A stretch of 64,000 nt of DNA from an uncultured Prevotellaceae bacterium (GCA_946186505.1 CAMHNI010000005.1:1-64000); one strand, 5' to 3'. Counted from the stretch's first letter, positions 54,191 through 63,304 are shown. Notes: a model not told the origin generated them from the letters alone. Made by a program: numbers and translations.

Positions 54191-55812
54191 AAAAAACTGT
54201 ATTGACATTCACAATGGCGCTGACAATGTTGGCACCGGTTAACGCTAACGTTAACCAAAACGAAAACGAAAACCAAGACGGAAAGATTCACAACCCGATG
54301 CTCTGGGCCGACGTTCCCGACCCTGATGTCATCCGCGTCGGTGATACTTTTTATATGGTTACCACGACCATGCACCTCATGCCGGGAGCACCAGTCATGG
54401 CTTCCAAGGACCTGAAGAACTGGGAGACGGTGGGCTATATCTTTGACAAGCTGACGGACTCGCCGAAATACGACCTGCAGGAAGGTACAGTCTATGGCCG
54501 CGGGCAGTGGGCTACCTCACTGAAGTATCACGACGGCAAGTTCTGGGCGCTCCTGGCTCCTAACGAAGCTGGTCCCATGGGTGACACCTATATCTTTACG
54601 GCTCCGAAGGCTGAGGGGCCGTGGACTATCCATGCACGCCTGCGCCACTTCCATGATGCTACGTTGTTCTTCGACGACGACGGCACGCCCTACGTGTTCT
54701 TTGGAACGGGCGAGATGTGCCAGCTGACGCGCGACCTGAAGGGCGTCGTCGAAGGCAGCTTGCGCCACTACTTCCAGCGTGAGGCCGACGAGCGTGGTCT
54801 GTTGGAAGGTACCCGCGTCATCAAGCACCAAGGAACCTACTATGCCCAGCTCATCAGCCACGTTTATGCCCCAGGCCGTCATCGCCGTGAGGTGTGCTAC
54901 CGCACGAAAGACCTGAACGGCACGTGGGAGAAAAACGTCATTCTCGAGAGCGACTTCGGTGGCTTCTCTTATCTGGCACAGGGCACTGTCGTTGATAGTG
55001 AGAGCGGCGACTGGTACGGCATTATGTTCCAAGACCGTGGCGGTGTGGGCCGCGTGCTCACCCTTTCACCTGTGCGCTGGATTGACGGCTGGCCTATGTT
55101 AGGCGACGAGAACGGCAAGGTGCCCGACGTGATGCGCCCTTATAAGAGCGGTGAGCCCAAGAAAGAGATAGTGTGCGCCGACGAGTTTTCCTCGTCGAAA
55201 CTCGGTCTCCACTGGCAGTGGAACCACAATCCCATCGACAATGCCTGGAGCCTGACCGAGCGCCCCGGCTTCCTGCGTCTGAAGACCAACCGCGTGGTGC
55301 CCAACCTCTATTTGGCTCCCAACACGCTGACACAGCGTATGTTCGGCCCGACGTGCAGCGGTGTCGTCTGCATCGACTTCTCAAAGATGAAGGACGGCGA
55401 CTGTGCCGGTTTCTGTGCTTTCAACGGCGACACGGGTGCGCTGACCATTAAGAAGACGGGCAAGACGGTCAACCTCGAGATGAGCGAGCAAAAGGTCAGC
55501 CTCTCCGACCGCGAGAAGGCTGTCACCAACGTCGAGGACAAGATGATTGAGGGCGTTTCCCTCACCAAGATTGCTCCGAAGGCCAAGACCATCTGGCTCC
55601 GCATCGACGGCGACTTCCAGCCCGGCCACAACGACGCTGCCAACTTCTACTACAGCCTCGACGGTCAGGAGTGGACGCAGATAGGCACCAAGAACTACCG
55701 CTGCATCTTCGACTACCGCCGCTTCTTTATGGGCAGCAAATTCGCCATCTTCAACTACGCCACGAAGAAAGCCGGCGGCTACATCGACGTGGACGAATTC
55801 AAACTGCTGTAA
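54187..55812 (+). CDS. GH43 beta-xylosidase/alpha-L-arabinofuranosidase
   Basis: The 541-residue product has a signal peptide (ends APVNA) followed by a linker of NxNx repeats (VNANVNQNENENQDG) encoded by an AACGAA tract. Residues 35-330 form the five-bladed propeller: base D45 in VPDPDVIR, modulator D157 in RHFHDATLFF, and probable acid E207 in GLLEGTRVIK. A C-terminal DUF1349-like sandwich (340-541) is typical of subfamily 12-like enzymes. It removes xylose or arabinose from xylan. Its ATG overlaps the stop of the former GH30 gene. It converges on the GH2 gene with a gap of two bases. Confidence 0.9.
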   Translation: MKKTVLTFTMALTMLAPVNANVNQNENENQDGKIHNPMLWADVPDPDVIRVGDTFYMVTTTMHLMPGAPVMASKDLKNWETVGYIFDKLTDSPKYDLQEGTVYGRGQWATSLKYHDGKFWALLAPNEAGPMGDTYIFTAPKAEGPWTIHARLRHFHDATLFFDDDGTPYVFFGTGEMCQLTRDLKGVVEGSLRHYFQREADERGLLEGTRVIKHQGTYYAQLISHVYAPGRHRREVCYRTKDLNGTWEKNVILESDFGGFSYLAQGTVVDSESGDWYGIMFQDRGGVGRVLTLSPVRWIDGWPMLGDENGKVPDVMRPYKSGEPKKEIVCADEFSSSKLGLHWQWNHNPIDNAWSLTERPGFLRLKTNRVVPNLYLAPNTLTQRMFGPTCSGVVCIDFSKMKDGDCAGFCAFNGDTGALTIKKTGKTVNLEMSEQKVSLSDREKAVTNVEDKMIEGVSLTKIAPKAKTIWLRIDGDFQPGHNDAANFYYSLDGQEWTQIGTKNYRCIFDYRRFFMGSKFAIFNYATKKAGGYIDVDEFKLL

Positions 55813-55814
55813 GC

Positions 55815-58286
55815 TCAGCGAGACACAAACGTCAACTCTGCCGACTGCAGGAAAGGGGAAGAGGCACGCACCGTGACCTCTTCTTCTTTTTGGGTTTGCA
55901 GGTAGGCCACTAAGCGACCGCCATTGACGCGGAGGCGGTTCTTCGCCGCCCGACTGTTCAGCTGACTGTCCATGATATTACCATTCTCCATGCCTAAAAG
56001 ACGGGCACCACTGACTATAAGCGACACCTCGTGGTCGGCGTTTTTCACCAAGATGCCCTGCTCGTCAACGACTTCGACGAAAACATGGCCCACGGAGTCA
56101 GTGGTCAAGCACAGGGCATAGGGCTGTCCGCTGGTTTTCACCTCATAGACGGCACCATTGGAAGCCTCACAACGCAGAGTTCCGGGTTTGTATTCGATGT
56201 CACAGTAGAGGATGTCGGTCTGAGCATCGCGCTGGAACTCAGCGTCAACGGGCAGGCCATTCAGCAGCAGACGTGCCGACGGGGCGTTTGTATAGCAGAC
56301 CACCCTCACGCGGTCGCCCTCACGGTAGTTCCATGAATCGGTGGTGTATGAATTCACCTGGGGACCCTGAATCCTATTGGACCTGTTTGGTCTGTTTGCC
56401 CTGTAGCCACCACTGCCCCTATGCGCAGCAGTTCCGATATAGCACACAGGCTGTTCGCTCCACAGAGCGGCTCGGTACCAGCCATTGGGTTTGCGCTGAC
56501 CGGCAAGGTCGAGGAGTCCGGCACTGCTGCCACGGGCAGGCCAAGGGCCACTCTCGCCAAGATAGTCAATGCCTGTCCAGAGGAACTGGCCGAAGATGTG
56601 CTGCTTATCGCGCACGGCCTTCCAGGCATCCAAGTCGTGGCGGTTCTCAGAGCCGTAGAGGATGCGCTTGGGATATTTCTGATGGTCACTGTCGTAGCGG
56701 CTTTCAGTATAGTTGTAGCCCACGACGTCGATGACGTCAGGATAGGCAGTCTCGTTCGACATCACCACACCGGCCAATGCACCCGTCGTGGGGCGCGACG
56801 TATCGATGCTCTTCACCACCTTGACCAGCCGCTCGGCAATACGGCCTATGCGCTCGGCATTTGGCTGTCCGGACTTGTAGCCGCCATAGACGGGCTGCGT
56901 GAAGCTGCCGTCGCCGTCGAGCACAGGGTGCGAATAGGGGTCGTTGGGGTAGTCCACCTCGTTGCCAATGGACCAGAGGAAGACGGAGGGATGGCAGCGG
57001 TCGCGGCGCACCATATCGGCCACGTCGCGCTCTATCCACTCCTCGAAGTAAGTGTAGGTGCCCTCATAGCCAGGACTGCCCTGGTTCCAGCCCTTCATCC
57101 ACTTACGCTTGGGAAACTCCCACTCGTCGCTGGCCTCGTCCATCACCAGCATACCCTCCTCGTCGCAGATGTCGTAAAGGACAGGGGCATGGGGGTTGTG
57201 ACTCATGCGCAGGGCATTGACACCGATGGCCTTCAGCTCACGGACACGACGACGCCACACCTCGGAGGGAACAGCGGTACCTAAGACGCCGGCATCGTCG
57301 TGGACGCAGACGCCCTTCACCTTCATCCACTTGCCGTTGAGGGCAAAGCCGCGGTTGGGCGAAAACTCAAGCGTTCGCAGACCGGCACGAACGGTGGAGG
57401 TGTCGGGTGAAAGGTGAAGGGTGGAAGGTGGAAGGAGAATCGTTTTGAGAGTGTAAAGATAGGGGGTGTCGAGCGTCCAGCGTTGCGGATTCCTGACGGT
57501 CAGGCGTACGGTCTTCTTCTGCTGCGGACCAATGGCGGTGGTCGTCGTGGCCACTACCCTACCCTGTGCATCGCTCAGCGTCACCTCAGCCTTCAGTGTC
57601 ACCGGCGACTTGTCAGTACGGTCGTCGGCTGTCTCGACATCAACTTCCAGTTCAGCTTTCGCGTTGCTTATGCTGACGAGGCGGTAGGCCGTTCCCCACT
57701 GTGCCAGATGTACTTCGGGGGCGGTAATAAGCCACACGTCGCGATAGATGCCCGAGCCCGTGTACCAACGTGAGTCGGCCTCCTGCGAGTGGTCCACACG
57801 GACAGCCAACACATTCTCACTGTTCCCGTTTTCGTTATCGTTCCCGTCATTGAGATAAGGTGTCAGATCGTATAGGAACGAGGCAAAGCCGCTGGGCCGC
57901 CGCCCCAACAAATGTCCGTTCAAGTAAACCTCGGAGTGGTTATAGACACCCTCGAAGTAAAGGTAGGTTCTCATTCCTTCACTTTTCACTTCTATCTTCT
58001 TCCTATACCACCCGATGCCACCCGGCAGATAGCCCTGACACGAGCCTTTGTCGGGCGACATGGGTAGTTCAACACCCCAGTCGTGGGGCAGCGTGACACG
58101 ACGCCAACGGCTGTCATCAAAGCTCGGGGCCATCATGTCAGGCACTTCCCTGATGTTCCATGCAGAGTCAATACGAAGGAACAGCCAGTTGCGGTTCAGG
58201 CGTTCGGCACGGCCAAAAGAGACTTGGGCAGAGGTCTGACCGAAAAAGGACAGACACAGCGGCAATAGCATCAGTAGTCTTTTCAT
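55815..58286 (-). CDS. GH2 beta-galactosidase-type glycoside hydrolase
   Basis: The 823-residue product has a signal peptide (ends GQTSAQ), sugar-binding domain (about 25-200: VTLPHDWGVELP, GGIGWYRKKI), Ig-like domain, then the TIM barrel (290-600) with MSHNPHAPVLYDICDEEG, acid/base Glu in WSIGNEVDYP, and probable nucleophile Glu in YGSENRHD. C-terminal DUF4982-type and Ig-like domains follow. Enzymes of this type act on beta-galactosides, -glucuronides or -xylosides. Two low-complexity insertions are visible: NDGNDNENGNSEN (57813-57852) and LPPSTLHLSPD (57398-57437). Its leader is a tandem repeat array. Confidence 0.9.
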   Translation of the reverse strand: MKRLLMLLPLCLSFFGQTSAQVSFGRAERLNRNWLFLRIDSAWNIREVPDMMAPSFDDSRWRRVTLPHDWGVELPMSPDKGSCQGYLPGGIGWYRKKIEVKSEGMRTYLYFEGVYNHSEVYLNGHLLGRRPSGFASFLYDLTPYLNDGNDNENGNSENVLAVRVDHSQEADSRWYTGSGIYRDVWLITAPEVHLAQWGTAYRLVSISNAKAELEVDVETADDRTDKSPVTLKAEVTLSDAQGRVVATTTTAIGPQQKKTVRLTVRNPQRWTLDTPYLYTLKTILLPPSTLHLSPDTSTVRAGLRTLEFSPNRGFALNGKWMKVKGVCVHDDAGVLGTAVPSEVWRRRVRELKAIGVNALRMSHNPHAPVLYDICDEEGMLVMDEASDEWEFPKRKWMKGWNQGSPGYEGTYTYFEEWIERDVADMVRRDRCHPSVFLWSIGNEVDYPNDPYSHPVLDGDGSFTQPVYGGYKSGQPNAERIGRIAERLVKVVKSIDTSRPTTGALAGVVMSNETAYPDVIDVVGYNYTESRYDSDHQKYPKRILYGSENRHDLDAWKAVRDKQHIFGQFLWTGIDYLGESGPWPARGSSAGLLDLAGQRKPNGWYRAALWSEQPVCYIGTAAHRGSGGYRANRPNRSNRIQGPQVNSYTTDSWNYREGDRVRVVCYTNAPSARLLLNGLPVDAEFQRDAQTDILYCDIEYKPGTLRCEASNGAVYEVKTSGQPYALCLTTDSVGHVFVEVVDEQGILVKNADHEVSLIVSGARLLGMENGNIMDSQLNSRAAKNRLRVNGGRLVAYLQTQKEEEVTVRASSPFLQSAELTFVSR
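57813..57852. repeat. GAAAAC/GTTTTCG-type tract inside GH2
   Basis: TTCCCGTTTTCGTTATCG (and its extensions) on the + strand is read on the minus strand as NDGNDNENGNSEN. It is the same low-complexity family as at 54238-54281, 58288-58380 and 60631-60681. Confidence 0.6.
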
Positions 58287-58287
58287 A

Positions 58288-58380
58288 CGTTTTGGATTTG
58301 GTTTTCGTCTTCGTTTTCGTTTTGGATTTGGTTTTCGTCTTCGTTTTCGTTTTGGTTTTGGTTTTCGTTTTGGTTTTCGT
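58288..58380. repeat. 30-bp tandem repeat array in the GH2 leader
   Basis: Two exact 30-bp units (58291-58320 and 58321-58350, each starting TTTGGATTTG and ending TCGTTTTCGT) plus a degenerate third fill nearly all of the spacer between the S9 peptidase stop and the GH2 ATG. Read on the minus strand it is a C-poor AAAACGAAAACC array in the mRNA between two genes. Confidence 0.9.
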
Positions 58381-60461
58381 TACTTTAGTTCGCCCCACTT
58401 CGGCGGTTCTTTGCCAAGCAAATGGCGGACGAAGAAGTCGTAACGCTTATGCTCGCCGTAGGTCTCGCCCATCGTGTGACGGGCACCGGGGATGACAACC
58501 AGTTCGAAGTCCTTGCCGGCCTTCTCGAGGGCGGCCACCACCTGCATGGTCGAAGCAGGGTCAACATTGTCGTCGAGTTCGCCAACCGCAAGCATCAGCG
58601 GACGCTCCAGGCGCCAAGCGTTCTCAACGTTCGAGCACTCCACATAGCTGGAATCGACGGGGTACGACATCCACTGCTCGTTCCACCATATCTTGTCCAT
58701 GCGGTTGTCGTGACAACCACAGGCAGCGTATGCCGCCTTGTAGAAATCGCCATGCCATAGTACAGCGGCAAGTGCGTTCTGGCCACCGGCAGAACAGCCA
58801 TAGATGCCCACACGATCAACATCCATATACGGATATTTCTCTGCGGCTGCCTTAATCCACGCTATACGGTCGGGCAACCCAGCATCCTTCAGGTTCTTGT
58901 AGCACACCTCCTCAAACTCACGGGTACGGAACGAGGTGGTCATGGCATCGAGTTGTACAACTATGAAGCCCAGTTCAGCGAGGTCGTCCATCGTCCATAT
59001 CCAAGGCGTGAACGACTTGGGTACATACTGGTCGCCGGGACCGCTGTAGATGTACTCGATGACGGGATACTTCTTCTGAGGATCGAAGTTCCTGGGGTGG
59101 CGGATGAGTCCCCACATCGGGGTAACCCCGTCGCGGCCCGGAGCAACAAACACCTCAGGGGGTGTCCAGCCCTCAGCCTCAAGTCGGCTGATGTCAGCAG
59201 TCTCTAACGTCAGCAGCACACGACCGTCACAACCTGAGCGGAGCACGGTGACGGGTGGTGTCGTGATGGTGGAATAGGTATCGATGAGATACTGCATGTC
59301 GCGGCTATAGGTGACGCTATGGTTACCCCCCTCGGGGGTGAGACACGTCAGGTGCTTGCCGTCGATACCTATCTTAAAATAATGCACGAGGTAAGGGTCT
59401 TCCCCCTTGTTCATACCACAGGCAGAAAAATAGACGACTCCTGCCTTCTCGTCGATATGCTGGATGTCGCGGACATAGAACTCACCCTTCGTAATCTGAC
59501 GGACAAGCCTGGCCTTTTGGCGGTCGTACAGGTAGATATGATTACGGCCATCGCGCTCGCTGGTCCAGAGGATGTGGCGGCCGTCGTCGAAGTCGTGACG
59601 GTAGAGGCGGTTGTAGTTGACGTACTTCGGGTTGGTCTCCTCGATGAGCGTGCGTACATGGCCCGTCGTGACGTCCATCTCCAACACACGGTACACCTTA
59701 TGGCCGCGCTCGTTGTAGGTGAAGGTCACCGTCCGCCCCGACTTGTCCCAGTGGGGAGCTGACACCTCATACTGATGGCTGAACAGCTCGGTGGTAGGCT
59801 CCACCACCCTACCCGTCGCCATCTCGACAATGACGGGCACGCGGACATTCAGCGAGTCACCGGGCTTGGCATACTCCTGCTTGTGAAGTACTGGCTCCAC
59901 CCGGCCCTTCGGCGACGACTCCACATAATAGACATAGTGCTTCGGCGCGGGCTTAATGCGCACTGTGGCGAAGTAGCGTCCGTCGTCAGAAAAGGTGCCC
60001 CAAGCGGAATAATAATAGGAAGAATCGCCATTGGTGGTAAGTGGTTCCTCAGTGCCGTTACGCCGCGTCCAGAGGTTATTGTCACGGTGGAAGACACTAA
60101 GCGTCGAATCGACGGGCGACTGCCGGAAACCGTCCTTCTCGTCGGGCACCTCCATCCAGTGGCGCTGTGGTCCGCGCCACTCCGGACGTCGTGGCGGCTC
60201 AGGGTTCTCCTTGAGCAGGGTAACAGTTTTCCGTTCGGCATCGACCTCCTTATAAACCGTCTCCTTTCCGTCGTAAACGGAGTACCAGAACTTATGGTCT
60301 TCACCGCGCTTGACGTGAGCCCTCACGTCGCCACCAATCATCTTCCCGGAATACTTTCCGCGAGTGGCGAATGCCCGTTTGTAGTCATCCGCCGTTCCCT
60401 GTGCCGTAGCCGTCACAGCCATCAGCACCGCCATGGCCATTGACAAAGTTATCGTTTTCAT
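58380..60461 (-). CDS. Secreted S9-family (DPP IV-like) serine peptidase
   Basis: From ATG 60461 (or 60467) the product has about 693 residues with a signal peptide (ends TATAQ). An N-terminal beta-propeller (about 60-440; FSDDGRYFATVRI) precedes an alpha/beta-hydrolase domain with Ser in YGCSAGGQN, Asp in GELDDNVDP and His in PGARHTMGE. DPP IV-type peptidases remove N-terminal dipeptides; similar proteins occur in glycan-utilisation loci and may instead act as esterases. The start 60497 is rejected because the -7 box lies between it and the gene. The gene is upstream of GH2 on the same strand. Confidence 0.88.
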   Translation of the reverse strand: MKTITLSMAMAVLMAVTATAQGTADDYKRAFATRGKYSGKMIGGDVRAHVKRGEDHKFWYSVYDGKETVYKEVDAERKTVTLLKENPEPPRRPEWRGPQRHWMEVPDEKDGFRQSPVDSTLSVFHRDNNLWTRRNGTEEPLTTNGDSSYYYSAWGTFSDDGRYFATVRIKPAPKHYVYYVESSPKGRVEPVLHKQEYAKPGDSLNVRVPVIVEMATGRVVEPTTELFSHQYEVSAPHWDKSGRTVTFTYNERGHKVYRVLEMDVTTGHVRTLIEETNPKYVNYNRLYRHDFDDGRHILWTSERDGRNHIYLYDRQKARLVRQITKGEFYVRDIQHIDEKAGVVYFSACGMNKGEDPYLVHYFKIGIDGKHLTCLTPEGGNHSVTYSRDMQYLIDTYSTITTPPVTVLRSGCDGRVLLTLETADISRLEAEGWTPPEVFVAPGRDGVTPMWGLIRHPRNFDPQKKYPVIEYIYSGPGDQYVPKSFTPWIWTMDDLAELGFIVVQLDAMTTSFRTREFEEVCYKNLKDAGLPDRIAWIKAAAEKYPYMDVDRVGIYGCSAGGQNALAAVLWHGDFYKAAYAACGCHDNRMDKIWWNEQWMSYPVDSSYVECSNVENAWRLERPLMLAVGELDDNVDPASTMQVVAALEKAGKDFELVVIPGARHTMGETYGEHKRYDFFVRHLLGKEPPKWGELK

Positions 60462-60472
60462 TCTCATGCGTG

Positions 60473-60480
60473 CAAAATTA
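60473..60480 (-). promoter_or_regulatory. -7 box of the S9 peptidase-GH2 unit
   Basis: Minus-strand TAATTTTG ends 5-11 bases before the candidate ATGs at 60467 and 60461, giving a very short or absent leader. Confidence 0.55.
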
Positions 60481-60521
60481 CAAAAAGTTTCGGACATTAT
60501 GGCGGTATTTCTGCTTTTTTA

Positions 60522-60553
60522 TTTGGAAATGTCGATAAGTCTTTGTAAATTTG
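60522..60553 (+). promoter_or_regulatory. Promoter of the two-domain esterase
   Basis: TTTG (60522-60525), 20-base spacer, TAAATTTG (60546-60553); the leader to ATG 60595 is about 35 bases. Confidence 0.7.
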
Positions 60554-60594
60554 CCAACAATTAGAAGTTATTATCAACCAACAAGGACAAGAAC

Positions 60595-62076
60595 ATGGAA
60601 TTTGTATGCAAGAAAAGCCTGTTAAGGCAATTGTTTTCGTTTTCGTTTTCGTTGACGTTCTCGTTGACGTTCTCGTTATCGTATGCCCAGACTGCGAGAC
60701 AGTTCACGCTGAACCTGACCGACGACGGAAAGGCCCAGATGGTATGCTTCCTGCCTGAGAAGCCATCGGGCAGGGCGATTGTGGGCATACCCGGCGGCGG
60801 CTATTCAGTGCTGTCTAACACACACGAGGGAACGCAGGCCTCCGGCTGGATGAACGAACGCGGCATTGCCTATTTCGTCGTGAACTACCGGCTACCCGAG
60901 GGCGACCGCACCAAGCCCATCGGCGACGTGGAGCAGGGTTTCCGTATTGTCCGTGACTCAGCACAGGCATGGGGCATCAACCCTAATGACGTGGGCATCA
61001 TGGGATTTTCGGCCGGCGGTCATCTGGCCTCGGTCATCTCCACCCACTCGCCCTTCGAGGTGCGTCCTAACTTCAGCATTCTGTTCTACCCCGTCATATC
61101 GATGGACGAGCGCGTGTCGCACAAATGGTCTTGTCAGAACTTCCTCGGCGAGGACCAGAAAGACCCTGCCAAGGTGCGTGAGTTCTCGACCGACAAGGCC
61201 GTGCGCCGCCACCTGACGCCGCCCGCCTGCATCATCATGTCGAGCGACGACAATCTGGTGCCGCCGCTGACCAATGGTCTGGCCTACTACACAGCCATGC
61301 GCAATGCCGGCAACGAGTGTGCCATGTTCATCTATCCTACCGGTGGTCACGGCTATGGTTTCGGCTCCTGGTTCCAGTATCGCAACGAGATGCTCGCCAA
61401 CCTCGGCAAGTGGATCGATGCACGACAGGCACCAAAGACCGATGCCGTCCGCGTGGCCTGCATCGGCAATAGCATTACTGACGGTCACGGCATCGACCTG
61501 GCACCAGCCAACGGCTATCCCGCACAGTTGCAGAAGCTTTTAGGGAACGGCTATTGGGTGAAGAACTTCGGCGTCAGCGCCCGCACCATGCTCAACAAGG
61601 GCGACCATCCCTATATGAACGAGATGGCTTGGCGCGACGCACTGGCCTATAAACCCGACATCGTCATCATCAAGCTCGGCACCAACGATTCGAAGCCCGA
61701 GAACTGGCAGTACGGCTCAGAGTTCCGCCACGACCTGGAGCAGATGATCACCACGCTCTGTCCCGACCTGGCCCACACAGGGAAAAAGAAGAGCAAGAAA
61801 GCCAAGGCCGCTGCACCAGCGAAGCCGCAGATATTCCTCTGCACGCCCATCCCTGCCTTCAAATCGACATGGAACATCAACGACTCCGTCATCACTAACG
61901 CCATCATCCCCATCCAGCAGGAGGTGGCCCGTCAGTACGGACTCCAGGTCATCGACCTGCACACGCTCTATGCCAACGATGGCGACAAGATGCTCTCCGA
62001 CGGAATCCATCCCGATGCAAAAGGTGCCCGCCGCATGGCCGAGATCATTGCCACGGAGATTGCCCCCAAGAAATAA
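60595..62076 (+). CDS. Secreted two-domain esterase (alpha/beta hydrolase + SGNH)
   Basis: The 493-residue product has a signal peptide whose core, LFSFSFSLTFSLTFSLSYAQ, is encoded by TTTTCG and TTGACGTTCTCG tandem repeats. Residues 35-275 are an esterase-type alpha/beta hydrolase: GGGY oxyanion loop, S139 in GFSAGG, D218 in SSDDNLVPP and H252 in GGHGYG. Residues 285-490 are an SGNH/GDSL hydrolase: S293 in GNSITDG, the GTND block and the DGIHPD Asp-His pair. Both kinds deacetylate xylan in related Prevotella enzymes, so this should act on acetylated xylan. A lysine-rich insert (GKKKSKKAKAAAPAKP) lies in the SGNH domain. Confidence 0.9.
   Translation: MEFVCKKSLLRQLFSFSFSLTFSLTFSLSYAQTARQFTLNLTDDGKAQMVCFLPEKPSGRAIVGIPGGGYSVLSNTHEGTQASGWMNERGIAYFVVNYRLPEGDRTKPIGDVEQGFRIVRDSAQAWGINPNDVGIMGFSAGGHLASVISTHSPFEVRPNFSILFYPVISMDERVSHKWSCQNFLGEDQKDPAKVREFSTDKAVRRHLTPPACIIMSSDDNLVPPLTNGLAYYTAMRNAGNECAMFIYPTGGHGYGFGSWFQYRNEMLANLGKWIDARQAPKTDAVRVACIGNSITDGHGIDLAPANGYPAQLQKLLGNGYWVKNFGVSARTMLNKGDHPYMNEMAWRDALAYKPDIVIIKLGTNDSKPENWQYGSEFRHDLEQMITTLCPDLAHTGKKKSKKAKAAAPAKPQIFLCTPIPAFKSTWNINDSVITNAIIPIQQEVARQYGLQVIDLHTLYANDGDKMLSDGIHPDAKGARRMAEIIATEIAPKK
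60631..60681 (+). repeat. In-frame hexamer repeats in a signal peptide
   Basis: TTTTCG is repeated three times, then TTGACGTTCTCG twice and TTATCG, encoding alternating Phe-Ser/Leu pairs of the signal-peptide core. Units are multiples of six, so a gain or loss keeps the frame. Confidence 0.85.
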
Positions 62077-62202
62077 CCTGCACTCAGCTGATAGAGAAAT
62101 ACGAAGGTCAGAGTTGTGAAGGATTGGGATGAGATTACAGCTGAGCTGAAGTAACACTGGAACAAGGAAGATGCGAGCACATTTTTGTGGTGTCAATAGT
62201 CA

Positions 62203-62574
62203 TCATAATATATACTTTTGACGAATAGCCTTTGGTAGTTTCGATGCTATAAGTTGATAGGACTCTTTAATCCAATCCTTTACTAACGAGTCTTCCAACT
62301 GCTCGTAATATACGTCGCTCCAATGCTTTCTGTTCCAATGATAGGCTGGTGTTACTGCTGAAAACTGCGCCCGAAGTTCCTCATTCCTTTCTGGGGATAA
62401 CTTCAGAGCAAGTCTTGGTTCAGAATTCTTTATGTCATATTTATCACCGCCTAACCAAAGGCAGACGAATATCTTGCCCTCGAGTCGGAAGGTGATAATG
62501 TCATCGCCAAAGGGCTGGTCTTCAGTTACGCCAATGAGTGACAGCGTGTATTCTCTTACTTGTTCGATGTTCAT
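62203..62574 (-). CDS. MmcQ/YjbR-family protein
   Basis: The 123-residue product has the YjbR fold pattern: MNIEQVREYTLSLIGVTEDQPFGDD, then FRLEGKIFVCLWL, LALKLSPERNEELR and YHWNRKHWSDVYYEQLEDSLVKDWI. Members have a CyaY-like fold with DNA-binding-like surfaces; function is not established. It ends 126 bases from the esterase gene and follows the GNAT gene by 2 bases, probably co-transcribed. Confidence 0.9.
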   Translation of the reverse strand: MNIEQVREYTLSLIGVTEDQPFGDDIITFRLEGKIFVCLWLGGDKYDIKNSEPRLALKLSPERNEELRAQFSAVTPAYHWNRKHWSDVYYEQLEDSLVKDWIKESYQLIASKLPKAIRQKYIL

Positions 62575-62576
62575 AC

Positions 62577-63029
62577 TTATAATTTCTTTGTCAATGATAT
62601 TACCTTCCTGAACAAGAACATTTCATCATCTTCACTCCAGTTCTCTTCAATATCCTCAGGAACTGCAGGGCCTCGCTGATGCTTGTTCCAGAACTCAACG
62701 ATATGGAAACCAAGACGATTCACATAGAAGTGAATGTTCCGCTTCTCGAAATAAGGAGTACATGTCTCCCAAACGCGTATCTCAGGATGCATGACTTCGA
62801 CGGCCTTCCATGCTGCCTGACCCAAGCCCTTGCTGTGCACCTCTGGCTTGATAAACAGTATCTCCAGTTCGCCTTTAGCATACTCTTTGTCAATCTGAAG
62901 AATCAGACCGCCAACCACATTGCCATCACAGACTATACGATAGGTTTCGGCCTTGTCACCATCGATGCAACGCTCGATAGTCTTCCGTGAAATAACCTCT
63001 TCGCCTTCTTCCACGCGGTCATCACGCAT
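62577..63029 (-). CDS. GNAT acetyltransferase with damaged 5' end
   Basis: The 150-residue ORF has GNAT features: VVGGLILQIDKEYAKGELEILFI, then KGLGQAAWKAVE (acetyl-CoA loop) and YVNRLGFHIVEFW. The same frame stays open upstream to 63113 and encodes a family-like N-terminus, VPLTPDDREQFILDNQWAF, but that stretch has no ATG, GTG or TTG start and is preceded directly by TAA (63114-63116). So the native start is lost, or the gene uses the internal ATG at 63029 and lacks its first helix. It is likely inactive or altered. Confidence 0.7.
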   Translation of the reverse strand: MRDDRVEEGEEVISRKTIERCIDGDKAETYRIVCDGNVVGGLILQIDKEYAKGELEILFIKPEVHSKGLGQAAWKAVEVMHPEIRVWETCTPYFEKRNIHFYVNRLGFHIVEFWNKHQRGPAVPEDIEENWSEDDEMFLFRKVISLTKKL

Positions 63030-63113
63030 CCCAAATTCCTGCTGTGCTCCATACTTGAACGCCCATTGATTGTCGAGGATGAACTGCTCTCGGTCATCAG
63101 GAGTTAAAGGAAC

Positions 63114-63253
63114 TTATCTTATTTTGCCTGTCATATCGATATTTGTTGTTCCGCACGAAAAAGCTTCTCTGTCTCTAACAGGATTGACAAGCCATGCTCC
63201 GTCTGTAGCTGGTCGTTACATGTGCGGTTGTCAGATAATACTGTCCACTTCAT
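63114..63253 (-). pseudogene. MBL-fold hydrolase, internally deleted remnant
   Basis: From ATG 63253 the frame reads MKWTVLSDNRTCNDQLQTEH and GLSILLETEK, the start of a metallo-beta-lactamase-fold hydrolase, then leaves homology and stops at 63131. In another frame the following bases read EAFSCGTTNIDMTGKIR and stop at TAA 63114-63116, which looks like the C-terminus of the same kind of protein. The metal-binding HxHxDH core is absent. A minus-strand TACCTTTG at 63272-63279 shows that the promoter remains. The C-terminal assignment is less sure than the N-terminal one. Confidence 0.55.
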
Positions 63254-63271
63254 GTCTTTTATCTTTTGCTG

Positions 63272-63279
63272 CAAAGGTA
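63272..63279 (-). promoter_or_regulatory. -7 box before the MBL remnant
   Basis: Minus-strand TACCTTTG, 18 bases from ATG 63253. A hairpin at 63285-63315 (AATCCTCC / GGAGGATT, followed by CTTTT) lies just upstream and may be a terminator on the + strand. Confidence 0.55.
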
Positions 63280-63304
63280 CGAAAAATCCTCCATATCTGG
63301 TTGA

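Noticed and set aside
58291..58350. 30-bp direct repeats as a CRISPR array
   Set aside because: The units are directly adjacent with no unique spacers, are low-complexity and no cas gene is nearby.
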